Positions 47,450 through 60,467 of a stretch of 64,000 nucleotides of DNA are shown piece by piece (within the stretch, counting starts at the first letter, position 1; each line of letters opens with the position of its first letter). The DNA comes from Turritopsis dohrnii (taxonomy: Eukaryota; Cnidaria; Hydrozoa; Anthoathecata; Oceaniidae), in assembly GCA_027922465.2 (NCBI GenBank), contig BQMF02000199.1, positions 372,001 through 436,000 on the forward strand, given 5' to 3'. The position numbers were made by a program, and so were the translations under genes. Below the pieces are notes generated by a model that did no database searches, was not told the origin of the DNA, and saw only the letters and a list, made by a program, of their open reading frames with translations.

Positions 47450-49216
47450 TAGCGGTAGTTAGTCCATTCGCCAATGGGTGTCTATACCGAAATAAAAAGG
47501 GCGAAATGAAACCTTTTACTACTGCATTAAAATTAGGGAACGGTGGTTTTGCAAAAGGATCTTATATATGGACTGAAATAAGATATATATTGAACTGAAA
47601 TAAAAAATGGATGTTTTCATATGTTAAATATTCTTTAGGTATACAAATTCTGTCATTATGTTTGTGTTTTTAATTATTATTTTTAAGATAAATATGTTTT
47701 CGAAGTTTCTTTTACTTTCTTTTGTTTTTACTTCGATTTCATCATAGTTAGGTTTTTGTATGTTTTTTTGAATATTTTCATCTGTTAAAAAAGAAATGAA
47801 ACACATGGGTTAAATTATGATGTTGAGAGGGTTAGTTAAGTGAAGAATGGATTATGTATTCAAGAAGTTCATCTATTGATGATGTTTAAGATCTATTGGA
47901 AAATACAGAAAGTTTAGCAGTTTTGCCAAACGAAGAGAGCAGTTTTATGTATTTCACTTTATAAAAAGTGGTAGCGAAAGTGTTTTATAAATACCTATGT
48001 ATGTTTGTTGTGCTGGAAAGTAAATACAGTAAATAAATTACAAGTAAAGAGTTTAGAAGTGTTTGAAAATGGCTGCAGAAACAGAATGCTGTTTACTAAC
48101 ATGTGAATTGGCAGTGAAAGGTATCCTGTTTTAATTTAAACTAAAGTTAAAATAGCAAATATCTATTTAGTTAGAGGAGATTTGTGCACTCAGATTAATA
48201 TGTGATTGATTTCATTTGTTATAAACTCTTTAGATGTAGAAATTCTGTCATTACGTTTGTGTTTTTAATTATTATTCATAAGGTAAATAAGGTTCTTGAA
48301 GTTTCTTTTAGTTTGTTTTGCTTTCTTTCAATATCTTCATAGTATGTTTAGTTTTTTTTGTATGTTAATTATTAAGTTTATGTGTTCAATCATTGTTTTT
48401 AAGTTGAATATATGTTCTCGAAGTTCCTTTTTGTTTGTTTGTTTGTTTGTCATAAATACGATTAGGTATTTGAATCATTATGCATTCGAAATCTTTTTTC
48501 TTTTAGATAAGCAAAATAAAATATATAATATGAAACTCATGGTTTTAATCATGATGTTGATGGTTGGTGAAGAACAGATAACCAATAAAAAATTCTGTCC
48601 AATGTAACTTTGGCACGAAAGAAACAAGGTATCGATTTGTTTTCAATTCACATTTCGTAATGTTATTCAATGTTTGCTTTTGCGTTCTGTATTATGTGTT
48701 GCTTTTTTACACTTAAGTTACTTCTATTCTGCGTATACAATATAATATACTTCTTTGTTGTATTGCCATTTGTTTCTGCATGTAAAAACATGATTTTGGT
48801 CTGAAGTAGGGCATTTTAAGTGTTGCAATGTTTTTTTCACGTCTCCAGGGTAAAAAATAATTTTACCAAACCTTTATTCAGTTCAGTTCTAGTACTACAC
48901 ATATGCATTTATACACATTATTATAATAGTGGGATGTTGGATTCTTTGGTGTATAGGTTTTCATTAGTTTTATTATGATTTGTTTTACATATAAGTAACT
49001 TTGCATTTTCTGGGTATCAAAAAAATAGTTTTCGGTCAATAGTAGGGCATTTTAAGTGTTGCGATGTTTGTTTATAATACGCGTCTCCAGGGTAAAAATT
49101 TTCATTCTGATTAGGTAAATAGTTGGTAAATAGTTTTTGCATGTTTTCTCCAATTCTTCAATTTGTTTTTCGTGAACTGAACGCATGCTGAACATGGGTG
49201 GCAAGCGCCGCCGCCT
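47450..49216. other. no gene firmly recognised
   Basis: AT-rich, with a partly duplicated block: 'gtttgtgtttttaattatta' near 47660 and 48257 and 'tagggcattttaagtgttgc' near 48810 and 49050. A possible 18-codon exon starts MAAETECC at 48069 with a GTATCC donor; no downstream exon was found. Confidence 0.35.
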
Positions 49217-49797
49217 GGGCGGCTAGTCTTATTATACTAATTCGCGATTGTGCATCCGGTTTTTATTTTAGAGAGTGACGTATTTAAGTAATTTTTACGG
49301 TCAAGTTCTTCTCATGTGTGCGTAAAGCCACGTAGAGGCAAGAGACACTTTTTTCACGATCATTCCAAAAGCATGTGGCATCATTTGACGTCAGTTTTTT
49401 ATGATCACGAGGGATCATTGCATTGCATCCCCAATCGAACGCGACGTTTTTGGGGAAATATCTCGAGAACCAATAGGAATAACTGACGTTTTTAAGGGTC
49501 AACGATACGGTTGATGGGGTGACGAAACATTTGGGCCTAAATTTTACTTGGTACTGCGGATATGACGTCATTAAAATCTTCGATCAACGATATCTCTGCA
49601 ACGGTTGATCGTAGCGAAACAATCCCATACACTTTTTTGATCAGTTTTTCGAGCTTTACAACATGGGTACACTTTCCATTTCCAATTCCGTAAGTAAAAT
49701 TTTCATCACGGGGTACACACACGGGAATGCGTCGTATTTCTGCGGATTCTTTTCGAAATTAAAGCCGTAAAAAACTTTTACGCGAGATACTAGTTTT
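49217..49797 (-). repeat. dispersed 0.6-kb repeat, full-length copy
   Basis: Minus strand starts ACTAGTATCTCGCGTAAAAG with a TTTTTTAC hairpin and ends 'gcgaattagtataataagactag'. The start fits A|TC and the end CTAG, both features of Helitron-type ends, but no rolling-circle coding sequence is inside, and a 3' hairpin is weak. Superfamily left open. Confidence 0.75.
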
Positions 49798-50439
49798 ATT
49801 TGTTTTTGTCACGAGTTGTCGTCGTACGTTAGTTTAGCTGCGCACAAAATACGTCAACGAAGTGAGATCTGTTTATTTATTTTCAGTGTAATTTAAAAAT
49901 GGTAAACTTTACGACGGTCTTTCCAAACTTTGAAGTTGAATGAACTTTTCTATTATGTTCATTTTTCTTATATAGTGCTTGGGAATGAACTGTTTGTCAG
50001 TTTGGCTGTGCGTAGAACCCTTTGTTTATGTTTACTCTTTCTGTCTTCTAACACGTTTTCTATCTTTATTATTATTATTCATGTTTATAACAGGTGTCCT
50101 AGTCAGGACTAGCAGTCCTGTTATCAATAAGGTTCCTGTATATACAAATATATAATAAATAATGTTAAAAATTGTTAAAATGATAAAAAAAAAAAAAATT
50201 GTATTCTCTATAGACAAATATAAAAATATTCGAAAAGTACAGTAGATCAGAGGGCTTGGACACATATTGACGACACCACACTGAAAAAGCCATGAAAAAG
50301 CCATGAAAGAGAAAAACAAAACTGATGGAAAAGGCACTCAAAAGTCGTCTGAGGTGATAAGACGTGATAAGACGTAATGAGACGTAATTAGACGTAATGC
50401 TGTTAGGTGACAAAAGTAAATTTTAAAATTTGATATCTC
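49798..50439. other. no gene recognised
   Basis: AT-rich; short direct repeats 'gaaaaagccat' near 50283 and 'agacgtaat' near 50371-50397. Confidence 0.35.
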
Positions 50440-51640
50440 TAATGCCTCGTTTAAATAAAGACAAAGATGATTCTTTCTGCAGTACAGTTGGTAATTTGTT
50501 AAAAATCATACCACCTTGATGACTGAAAGATTTTCTTGCGAATTCAGTCCTAAGGTGGCTAAGTTTGATGTTTGATCGATTTCTTCGAGTATTCATTGTG
50601 TGGTTGATTTGCTCGAAATTGAAGTGGTTATCAGTTATGCCATTGACACTTTTGAAAACTTCGACCGCAGCTCTTCGTTTTTTGATCGTTTCAATAGAAT
50701 CCCAATGATGGGTACCACCACAAATTTTAAACGCTCGATAGTGACAGCGTTATTGGATAACAATAAAGTAAATTTGGCAGGATAACAGTGTTATAAACCG
50801 ATTTAACTGTGTCAGCTGTAAGAAGATATTGAATACTTTTGAGTAATTTGAGTTTGCCAGATGCCTTTTTGTATGTTGTATCGAGATGTTTTTGTAGTAT
50901 CAGATGGTTGTCCAGATTAACTCCCAGATAGATATAATGATCTTCTTTGTTAATGGATGTGGCATTAATTTTGATGGTACAGGCATCTTGTGTACGTAGG
51001 TTTTGATGTGCTCCATACATAACGAACTCAGTCTTTCCCTTTTTAAGATTTATTAGCAAACAGTTTTCATTCATCCAGTCTGCAATATGTTAGACTTCGT
51101 TATTGAGAACTGATTCAACTTCTTTGCTCGATTTTGATGAGTAATACACAACAGTGTCATCGGCATACAAAAGTACTTTCGATTTATTTAGTACTTGATG
51201 TAAATCGTTAACGAGTAAAATAAATAGCAATGGACCCAGGGTTGAACCCTGGGGTACACCACAAGTAACCTGTTGAGGTGATGAACTGATGTTTTCGTAT
51301 GTAACATATTGGGTACGATTGAATAGATAATCTTCGAACCACTGTAACTCGATGTCATGTACGCCATGAAGTTGGAGTTTGTGTAAAAGCCGTGAGTGGT
51401 TCACAGTGTCGAAGGCTTTTTTCAAGTCGAGATAAATCGCCCCAGTGCATTCTCCTTTGTCTGCGTTTTTGCGAATAGTTTCGACAAACAATGATACCGC
51501 TTGTTGCGTAGATCACTGTTTACGAAATCCAAATTGTTGGTATTGTAGGAGGTCGTTTTCTTCTAGATAATTGTATAGTTGGTGATGGATAATTTGTTCA
51601 ATAATCTTAGAAAATACATTTAGCGCGTTATAGGTTGCAT
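50440..51640 (-). pseudogene. non-LTR retrotransposon reverse transcriptase remnant
   Basis: Minus strand reads a reverse transcriptase with GAIYLDLKKAFDTVNHSRLL (first catalytic Asp), GVPQGSTLGPLLFILLVNDL and LLYADDTVVYY (catalytic Asp pair), then the usual C-terminal part (INATSINKEDHYIYLGV.., TEFARKSFSHQGGMIF). It is broken by TGA near 51512 (after FGFRKQ), by TAA at 51092-51090 and by a frameshift near 50,725. The N-terminal endonuclease is absent. The pattern is that of CR1/Jockey-type LINEs; the exact clade was not determined. Confidence 0.85.
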
Positions 51641-51843
51641 TATAGGTTTGTTTTTTGTATACGTTCGTTGTTAATTTTTGCAGGCTATCTTCAAAAGTCG
51701 TTAGTTTTTAGATCGAAAGGTTTGTTGAAGATTAGTATCACAGTTTCCACTATTCCTTTTTATTTTGTATTAGTCAATTCGCTTCTGCTTCTGTCTAGAT
51801 TTGTGCTGTTTATTCACAGTGGGTATAGCTATCTCTTTCTTTT

Positions 51844-54800
51844 TTGTTGTTAGTGTTTCTGAACTGTGTGATGTTTAATATAAGAGGCACTAATATCATT
51901 CCTGGCTTCCAAGCAGTTTTTAGGAATGGCCAGTTTGTGCTCCAGCCACCTGATCAGCAGCAAATGCGCTCTGTTATTCAGCGTCGGCATGCACATGAGG
52001 ATGTGGCTGAGGCAAGGCGCCAACAGCTCCAGCAAAACATAAATGTCCAGCCACCAGATATTCAGACAGATAATGAACGTCTGAGAATCAACGATGCCGA
52101 AAGACAAGCTCAGCATCGTCAACTACAAGGTGACAAGCAGAGATTAGCTCGACAAAATGCAAATGTTCGTCGCATGAGGGCAAGGCGGGGTGCTCAACGA
52201 AATGCCAATCCCCCATTGCATCGTGCTGCTCGACAAGGCCTAATGCCTGAGCTACACTATCTTGGTGCCATGGACAAAGTCTGTCAGTTTTGCGGTGCCA
52301 GGATGTTTGCTGATGAAACTGATTTTAAGTGTTGTCACAATGGTAAAGTTCATTTAGATAACATTTATTATCCTAATGACCTTAAAGATCTTTTAGTAGG
52401 TGATAACAATCAAGCAAAGAACTTTCAAGAAAATATTCGAATTTCAACAGTTCGGTTGCTTTTGCTTCTGTGGGTGCGAAATTAGCTGTACCGCCAGGTC
52501 GAGGTCCACCAGTTTTTCGTATCAATGGCCAGGTATGTCCTCCATCATATGGTCAACTGTATATTTATGATGCATTCAACGAGGGAATGGCAAGACCAGT
52601 AAATCCAGTTTGCTCCCCTGAAGTCATGCAAACTTTGCAAGATATCATTTTACGGGAGAGTCCTTATGCAGCTGCTTAGAAACACATGAGTGAGGTAGAA
52701 GCAGAGGAACTGCGTTGCGCAAATGAACAGAATCGCCAACCATCTGAGCTTAGTGGAAATAGATATTTACTAAATACTGATCTTTCAACTGCTTTTGATA
52801 ATTTGCTTTTGATTTTCAGGTTAGAATGCACTTGAGAAGTGGTGGTAACAGGCGCCGATACAATCTACCTCAACATGATGAAGTAGCTGCTGTTTTTGTT
52901 GGTGAAGATGGTGCACCACCATTGGCTCGAGACATTGTTGTTTACCCTCGAGATAGACCATTGCAGGATTTGCCTGTTCATTCACCTAATCTTAATCCAA
53001 TGGTGTATCCTGTATTTTTTCCAAGAGGAGAGTTGGGTTGGAGTTCTGACATTCCTCACGTAGCAGAATATGCAACAGGCCAGCATTGTCGTACTACCAT
53101 GTTGCAATATTATACTTATAGGTTTGCATTTAGAGATGCTTTTAGCCCCATCTTAAAAGGTAAAAGGTTACTTCAACAATTTGCTGTAGATTGTTACTGC
53201 AAAGTTGAATCCGACCGTCTTAATTATATTCGTTGAAATCAGGGTAATTTCCGTGTTGAGCAATATAAAGGGCTCATTGATTATCTTGAAAATGTCGCAG
53301 AAAACCGTGGCCTTCAAGCAGGCAGACCGGTGATTCTTCCTTCTTCTTTTCAGGATGGTCCAAGGGCCATGCAGCAAAATTATCAAGATGCTATGGCCAT
53401 GGTAACTAAAATGGGCAAACCGGATTTGTTTTGCACATTCACCTGCAATCCAAAATGGAAGAAAAATTACGGAAAACTTAGATAATGAGCCTACACATTA
53501 TTGTCCTGATTTGATTACACGTGTTTTCAATTTGAAATTAAAAGCACTTTTGGAGGACATTAATAAAAATGGTGTTTTGGGAAAAGCCATTTCCCATTTG
53601 TATGTTATTGAATTTCAGAAACGTTCTTAGGATTAACCAATATATTCTTATCCATTTAGCACAAGAGGACAAACTACATAATGCTGATGACATTGACAGC
53701 TTAATTTCTGCTGAAATACCAGATCCTGAACAGGAACCTGAACTTCATCATATCATCAAGTCATGCATGATTCATGGTCCCTGTCGGAATGCTAACCCTA
53801 ATGCAGTTTTTATGGGAGATGATGGCAACTGCACCAAGGATTTTCCAAAGCGATTTTGTGAAGCAACCCAAATGAATGCAAATGGGTATCCACTGTATCG
53901 TAGACGTAACAATGGTCGTACAATCAATGGGTAGTTCCGTACTACCCGTGGTTGTCCAAGAAGTATAATGCTCACATCAATTTGGAAGCATGTACCACAA
54001 TCAAAAGTGTAAAGTATCTCTTTAAATACATTTACAAAGGACATTATCGTGCTAATATCGAGATTAATGAACGTTTGGAAAATGACGAAATTAAAACGTT
54101 TCTGGATGCTCGATATGTCAGTGGGACCGAAGCATTATGGAGAATATTTGAGTTCTCTATGCATGAAAAATCGCATACTATTAAGCGATTAGCTGTTCAT
54201 TTACCTGATCGTCATCAAGTTTATTTTAGAGCTGGCGAAGAAGAGGAAGATGCTGAAGGGGCATTGAATGATAGTCACCTTGGTTTAATCTCGATGTAGA
54301 AGATCCTGATGCTGGACAGTATCTTTATTCAGATATTCCGTATCATTATGTCTTTCATGGCAAAGAGAAAAAATGGCAAAAACGAAGAAGAACATTTAAG
54401 CCAATAGGAGCTCGGTTATATAATGCACGACCATCAGAAGGAGAACGATTTTTCCTTCGAGTTTTGTTGCTGCATGTTTCAGGGGCTACATGATTCGAAT
54501 ATCTACGTACTTTTGATGGAGTGGTTTACAACACATTCCAAGAAGAATATACTGCCAGACGTCTTCTACAAGATGACGAAGAGTGGCATAATACGTTGGA
54601 AGAAGCATCAACCTTCCAGATGCCTCAATAGCTTAGACAACTATTTGTCACGATTTTGATGCACTGCGAACCCTCCAATCCTCTCCAGTTGTGGAACACA
54701 TTCAAGGGGCATCTGTGTGAGGACTACGCTCGAACATTGGCTGTTGCTCAAGCAGAACAAAGGGTTTTGGGTTACATTGATAATGTCCTAAAATAATTTG

Positions 54801-55078
54801 GTATGTCGTTAACACAATTTAATCTTCCGGAGTTGGTTCAGCAGATCCCTGAGGAAGAAGTCGATGTGAATATTTACATTGACAGGGCCCAGCAGGTAAG
54901 GCCTCAGCTTAACGAACAGCAGTTAGTTGTTGCAGATGCGATTTTGTCTGCTGTTTCAAATGTGTGCAATGGTTTAGCACAACTTGAAACATTATTTTAT
55001 CTGGATGGACCAGCTGGCACATGTAAAACATTTACATATAACTATGTTATTACAGTATGTAGAGCCAGAATTAAATAG
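51844..55078 (+). pseudogene. Helitron Rep-helicase, dead copy
   Basis: Pieces follow in order. An Arg/Gln-rich N-terminus ends in a zinc finger (CQFCGARMFADE..CCHNGKVHL, 51844-52485); then INGQVCPPSYGQLYIYD; then the Helitron-like N domain (VAAVFVGEDGAPPLARDIVV, NLNPMVYPVFFPRGE, 52826-53236). Next LFCTFTCNPKW, then YVIEFQKRS, where the histidine-hydrophobic-histidine motif should follow but is replaced by stops or LGLTNIF. The two-tyrosine region KYLFKYIYKGHYRA (near 54010) survives. The helicase starts at 54803 with NEQQLVVADAIL and a Walker A motif GPAGTCKT (the family has GTGKT), and ends at 55078. At least five frame breaks. Helitrons move by rolling-circle replication in the nucleus; this copy cannot. 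Confidence 0.87.
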
Positions 55079-55239
55079 TTTCGGTCATGTGTAGATTTAA
55101 CAATTGATAATTGATGTATTGGATTAAAAATTTCAAACTACAGAAAAACTGCTTAATTTTTTTCAGGATTCTTTCCATATGCTTTATCAAAAAAGTCTCT
55201 CATACATCTAAAAAACAATAAAAACTACAATCACTTCTT

Positions 55240-57367
55240 CGATTATTATTCATCATTATTCATAATTTGTGGTAACATATAGGTAAAATAAAATTCTAAA
55301 ATTTTAGTTTCCAAATTATCCCAAAATTCTCAATCAAAGTTGACTCTGTCAATTACAAGTCCTTTGGTGGTATAAAGTACAAAGTCACACTATGTTTGAC
55401 CAACTGTAAGTAAGGGTCAACTGCATTTGTGCTTGGCAGTAATATGTATGTTTCTTGTTCAAATGAACAGTGTTACAACTTTTATTGTATACCACACATG
55501 GGTTTGGTGACATGAAACAAACCATTTTAGGGTCAATGTCTTTGTATTGCTCTGTACATTTAACCTCTAGTATGCCATACTCGCCGTCACACACGACCTT
55601 TCCATCAGGAGTGGCCCCAAGCACATAGTTCTCCTGGTCAATAACAAGTCCACATGGCTCAACAGAAATCATGTGCCAGGCCAGTTTCATGTATCGTTCA
55701 TAATGAGTGCTAGCAATGGGTTCGTAAAATTTCCCATACTCCGTTTTCATGTTCACTACCTTATTCTGTTTAGGGCCAGCTCCTGATACAATGTTTCTAG
55801 CAAGAGTAACAAAGCCTCGGCTTATTTTTGGCCCATTTTTTGCAAACAATTTATTGCATACTGATGCAGTAAAACGTCCTTTCCTATAATTAAACCAATC
55901 AGGACAATCTGCTTGATCTCTGGTGGACGATTCTATTTCATTAACATAGCATGCATCAGCCTTCAGTTTATCGAGATAATGTTTCATTTCATTTTCAAAA
56001 ATGGACATTTTACTTAAATTCTTCTTAAACGGAAAGTCTGGAAAAATGACAAACGATTGCTCAACGTCTTTTGTCAGTTTCAATGGACAATAAACAGTGA
56101 AATCTGGTGGCATCAAAGGGCATTGGTAACTCAGCATTGATCCTGAAGGAACTGTACCAAACTGTGTCTTTCTGCAAACTTCGGGACTGCAATTTATCAA
56201 TTTTGGGCCTGCAATGTTTTTTGGTCCGTTAATAAGGTTCATAAGGTGACACAGCTCACCATCAGAATGTCCAGTGACACGGGATTCATATAATGATGAA
56301 ATGATTCCTTCTCGCTTTGTAGTGGTAGTGCTATCGGTCGATGATTTCCTCCGCTTTGCTTCTGGTGAAGTAACCTGTAACTCCATCATTGGTACTTTAT
56401 CAATTCTGCCCTTTGATTGTGGCACACTCCAAGTACACGGTTTTTAAGTACAAGCTTTATCTTGGGGCACTGTAGAAATCCTGTCTATAACCCACTTGGC
56501 TAAAGATTTCATCAATGCATACGCATGTGCACATGTCCCAGCTTTACCAGCTGGGCATTGACAAAACAAATACAAAATTTCCGAGGTGCTCTTACTCAAT
56601 GCTAAAAACATCCATCGGTTAGCTTTCTTTAAGCTTGCTGAACTTATTCCTTTCACAAAGAAAAATTCATCACTTTGCTTTATGTAAACATTAGATAAAT
56701 CGAGAAATCTTTCCTTGATAAATTGTTCTCCACGTATAAAATGTTTTTTAATGGCGGTAGCCTTCTTGACAAACAGCTTTGAAATTTGCTCATGGTAGGC
56801 TTGAATGTTGTCTACAGTAAAATTTGGCATTCCATGCAATGACTTTGACCACCCAGCCGAATCTGTTGGGTTGTTAAGCTCATCAGTTAATTCAACTGGT
56901 ACTGATGGTAGCGACCCTTCCTTCCAAAATGGACTTAAGATTAACCCAAGTTTATTAGCTTTTTTTCTCAATAAAGATTTCTTTGCAGTTGGATCAATAA
57001 TGCCATTGTTGGTACCATTTTCAAAGTATTGTAGTACTCTGACGTGTCAATATTATGCAATTGATCTCCAATGGTATAGGATGATATATTTTCAATATCA
57101 ACATGGATCTTTGGGTCATCTATATCATCCTCAGTAAGCTTGATTGATGCTGGATCTATAAAAATAAAACATGAATATTCAAAGTATTTCTGTATGAAAA
57201 GAAGACAAGTTTATTCTTCATAGAAAAAAATAGCTCATCATTAAAATTATGAATTATTAGTTAATTACATAATTTAAGAATTAACTTACCAACTACTTTA
57301 TCAGCAAATAATTCATCAAAATCATCTATTTACCACTCAATATCTTTCTCTTCCTCCATAACCATTT
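55240..57367 (-). pseudogene. SWIM zinc finger plus YqaJ-type nuclease, decayed
   Basis: Exon 1 starts MVMEEEKDIEW near 57367 and has TAA in frame after 11 codons, then a GTAAG donor. After a frameshift near 57000 the frame 56971-56444 carries a SWIM motif (FCQCPAGKAGTCAHAY) and ends at TAA 56446-56444. The same frame continues to 55385 with the nuclease domain. Its residues WFNYRKGRFTAS, ATPDGKVVCDG and GILEVKCTEQYK fit the YqaJ/lambda-exonuclease fold (PD..ExK). A further frameshift and TGA follow, with the tail running to about 55240. SWIM-YqaJ genes are common in cnidarian repeats. The catalytic residues are still present, so decay seems recent. Confidence 0.82.
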
Positions 57368-58799
57368 AACGGTTTATATTTCAGTTTTTTATTTATTTAA
57401 TCTTAGATTAGCTGGAGATAGATTGTCCAAGAACTGCTTTATACTGTTTCTCAACTGTTATAACGCAGGCTTCTCTACCATTTTGTAAACCGAAACAACT
57501 GTTGTCTCGGTTTCATGTATTGCGCAATAATTTATGAAAAGTCGTATTGAGCTGTACCTGTACCTTTGGCGAACGAGCAGATTTTAATTTCTCGAATTTC
57601 CCTGACTGTTTGAGAGAAACATATTGATCACAGATGTCTTTTAGGAACTAATCTGTATTACAAATACAGTAGACGAACGGTATTTCGAACGCACAAACCA
57701 CCGGATGTAATTTGCAGTTTAGAGAAAAGCAAATTGTCTTCTTACCATCAAATTAGGGGAGAGGGCTGTTCATATTAAATGATGGAAATTAAACAATTTC
57801 TAGATGAAAATGGAAAAGGTGATTCCCACTTTTTTTCGTCTTCCTCCAAAAAACTTCTTGCTCTAAATTGAAAAATTAAATTAAGACCCTAAGCGCTTAA
57901 AAGAGAAGAACAAGTATTCTATTATTTAATGAATCCTTAAAACGGAAAAAAACAATGCATCTCAATAGTGTGTGTAATTTGTTTTAGTGTAACTTTCCAA
58001 TTTATTTATATTTACAAAGATATTGCTGACCCTCTGTGTATTAACGCACATGCAAATAATTGATAGCATTACTAACGGAAAACGAAGGATATACAATTAA
58101 CCAAAGAATTTTTTATGATCTGATTTAGGTATGGTTGGAATCTACTTCAATGAAAGGAGTGCATTCATATCTGAGGGAAAAGATGTACGTTTTTAAAAAC
58201 TGTTCGTTCCGCAATTTTTAAGATTGTGGCGTTTAAGGTGTAATTCAAAAAAAAATTTCAAAAATTGTCTTTCATCCATATTTCTTTGATAAACATTTGA
58301 GGAATATGTTACTAATATGCAAGAAAACAAAAATGTTACAAATTTCAAAAAAAAATTACCGTTAGGACCAAAAATTCCTATTTTGGTCCCGAAAACACAT
58401 GTGTAGCTCTTAACAAAGACAACTGAAGTTTGGCTTGACCAATTGGTCTCAAATTTTCAGGAAGCATTCACATTAGTATTCTCTAGGTAGCAGCTGAGCC
58501 AAAATTCCAAAAAAAATTTTTAATTAAGAACAAAAAGCATGATTGATGAATAAATTATCCAAGTCCTGTTATCAAAAATGCTATTTTCTCCACGCAGGAA
58601 CATTATTGAGTCACTATTGAATTTAACCTGAAAATTTGAAGTCAAAAGCTTTTATCGATGTGAAAATATGCTTGTTAGAAAATTGAAAAATGACCAAAAT
58701 ATGACACTGAGAAAACGCAGTTTAAATAAAAAGTTCTAAAAAATCAGTCAGTAAATGCTCCACTAGCATATTGAACACCTTCCTTTCTTGGTTTTCGTC
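57368..58799. other. spacer between two reverse-strand pseudogenes
   Basis: AT-rich; GTTTAAGGTGTAA near 58229 resembles the inverted TTACCACCTTAA near 60866, possible decayed ends of the Mutator-like element, but the match is too weak to call. Confidence 0.35.
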
Positions 58800-60467
58800 T
58801 TGATAGCCTTTAGCAATGGCTCTAAGTTTTTTTCTTCTGTTCTTGAATTTGTCTGTGGACTTTCGCCTTTTTTTCCTTCAGGCTCCTTTTCTCGGCGTCC
58901 GCTAGCCCAATTTCAGCCATTTTCCCCAGACAGATGTTGAGTTTCTTGTATACTGGCAAGATGCCCTCACAGCCATTATTAAAACTCAAAACAGCTGAAC
59001 AGACACCCATTTCTAAAACAGCTCTACCAACATAAACTCTTTTAGAGCACCGTGTCCAAATAATGTTATTCAATGATTCATTGGCATTTTTCAAGAAGCT
59101 TTTCGTTTGCAAGATCACTGTGCAATAACAGTGGCTTTACCTCATCAGCTACAGTTTGGGGAAGCAACAACATGTCTTTATGTGTGTTTGTAAGCTTAAA
59201 CTTATCTGCCTGATACCCACACCAAGAATCGTCTGTATGAGGGCAGTACTGGTGCTGGATTTCCTTTGTTATTGCTTGGCTACAATGATAAATCACAGCG
59301 GCAACAGCTTTTTTCATACCGTAAAGATTGCCTTTTCAGTCAGTCGACATTTTCAAATAATTTTTTTCCATCACTTAAAACCTTGTCCTTGTAGTTTTTT
59401 CTCCAGTTGCACAACCTCGTCCCCACATGTTTCTGAACGTGTCCAACGCATTCACCCTTTCTGATCGTGACATCTTGAGGATATGGTTTAGAGTCTTTCA
59501 CTGACTAGAAAGATTTGGTACCTCCATCGCCGACGTATGTTGTATACCTCAGTTTTCAACTTGTTTCAGATCGTTTGAAGATTTGTATAGCACCTTTAGC
59601 CTCCATTGATCCTGCGCTGCCTGTGTGGTTTATCGGACATATGTGTTCTGCCTCCCATATTTCATATCCCTTCGGTTTTATCAACTTTCTTCTCTACCAT
59701 CGTCTGCAGCTTTCGCAATTTTTAGTCAATATTTCATAATCCACACACTTCCCAGATGATATTGTTGTCACAATACCGTTTAGTGAAGCAAAACCTCTCT
59801 GTTGCCATGTACCGTCTAAACTAGCTGTCACGTGTGCTGGTGTTTGTTCGTCATATTTATCTTTCAGCTCAGTTATTCTTATCTCATCTGCTGCATTCTT
59901 CATACAATCTTGTGCAGTTTGTGTGTAAGCATTATGCAGTTCCGTTTGCAAATTTTCAAAAGAAGACTTTGACATTGGATTGGTCATGTTCATTACGTTA
60001 CAAAACTTTGTGATGCTACTGTATCCTAATCCAATTTCACGAAAAGCGAATAATGTTCTAATGTTGACATCAAAACTTGTTCTTCCCCTTTTACCACTGT
60101 CTCTTTCATTTGAGGAGCAAAATATAGTTTCCAAACTACATCTTGAACACTTTACTGAAAAATATAATGCAAATCCTCGCTTTTTATGCGGTAAATAAGA
60201 AACAATGACGTTGTGGGCCCAATTCGGGCAACGGCATAACAATATTAAAATGTTCATCAAAATATCTGAGTTCATGATGAAGTTGAAACCAGAGATGTCC
60301 TCTTCATTTTCATCTGCATCAGATTCATGAAGCTCAATTGTTGCTTCATCTGCAACTGAAGTATTGTTATCATCAACATCACCATCAGCAATCACGTACA
60401 ACACTGCTTTTTCAACCATCTTTTTCAGAAAACCTCTTGATTTGTTTGCTGACAATTTCAATAACAA
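58800..60467 (-). pseudogene. Mutator-like transposase, several nonsense codons
   Basis: The 257-residue frame 60467-59694 holds the N-terminal half (CRCPNWAHNVIVSYL, ASLDGTWQQRGFASLNGIVT with the first catalytic Asp) and ends at TAG after ESCRRW. The same frame continues through NHTGSAGSMEAKGAIQIF and YVGDGGTKSF (second Asp), broken by TGA and TAG, then shifts. NLYGMKKAVAAVIYHCSQ and the CPHTDDSWCGYQADK block follow to near 59118. The C-terminal piece NESLNNIIWTRC ends at TGA 58822-58824. The order and motifs match the Mutator-like transposase domain abundant in cnidarian genomes. It lies on the same strand and just upstream of the SWIM/YqaJ pseudogene, which may or may not belong to the same element. 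Confidence 0.85.

Noticed and set aside
49284..49571. 95-codon minus-strand frame
   Set aside because: Lies wholly within a non-coding dispersed repeat; the frame is not kept in the copy at 46.8-47.4 kb.
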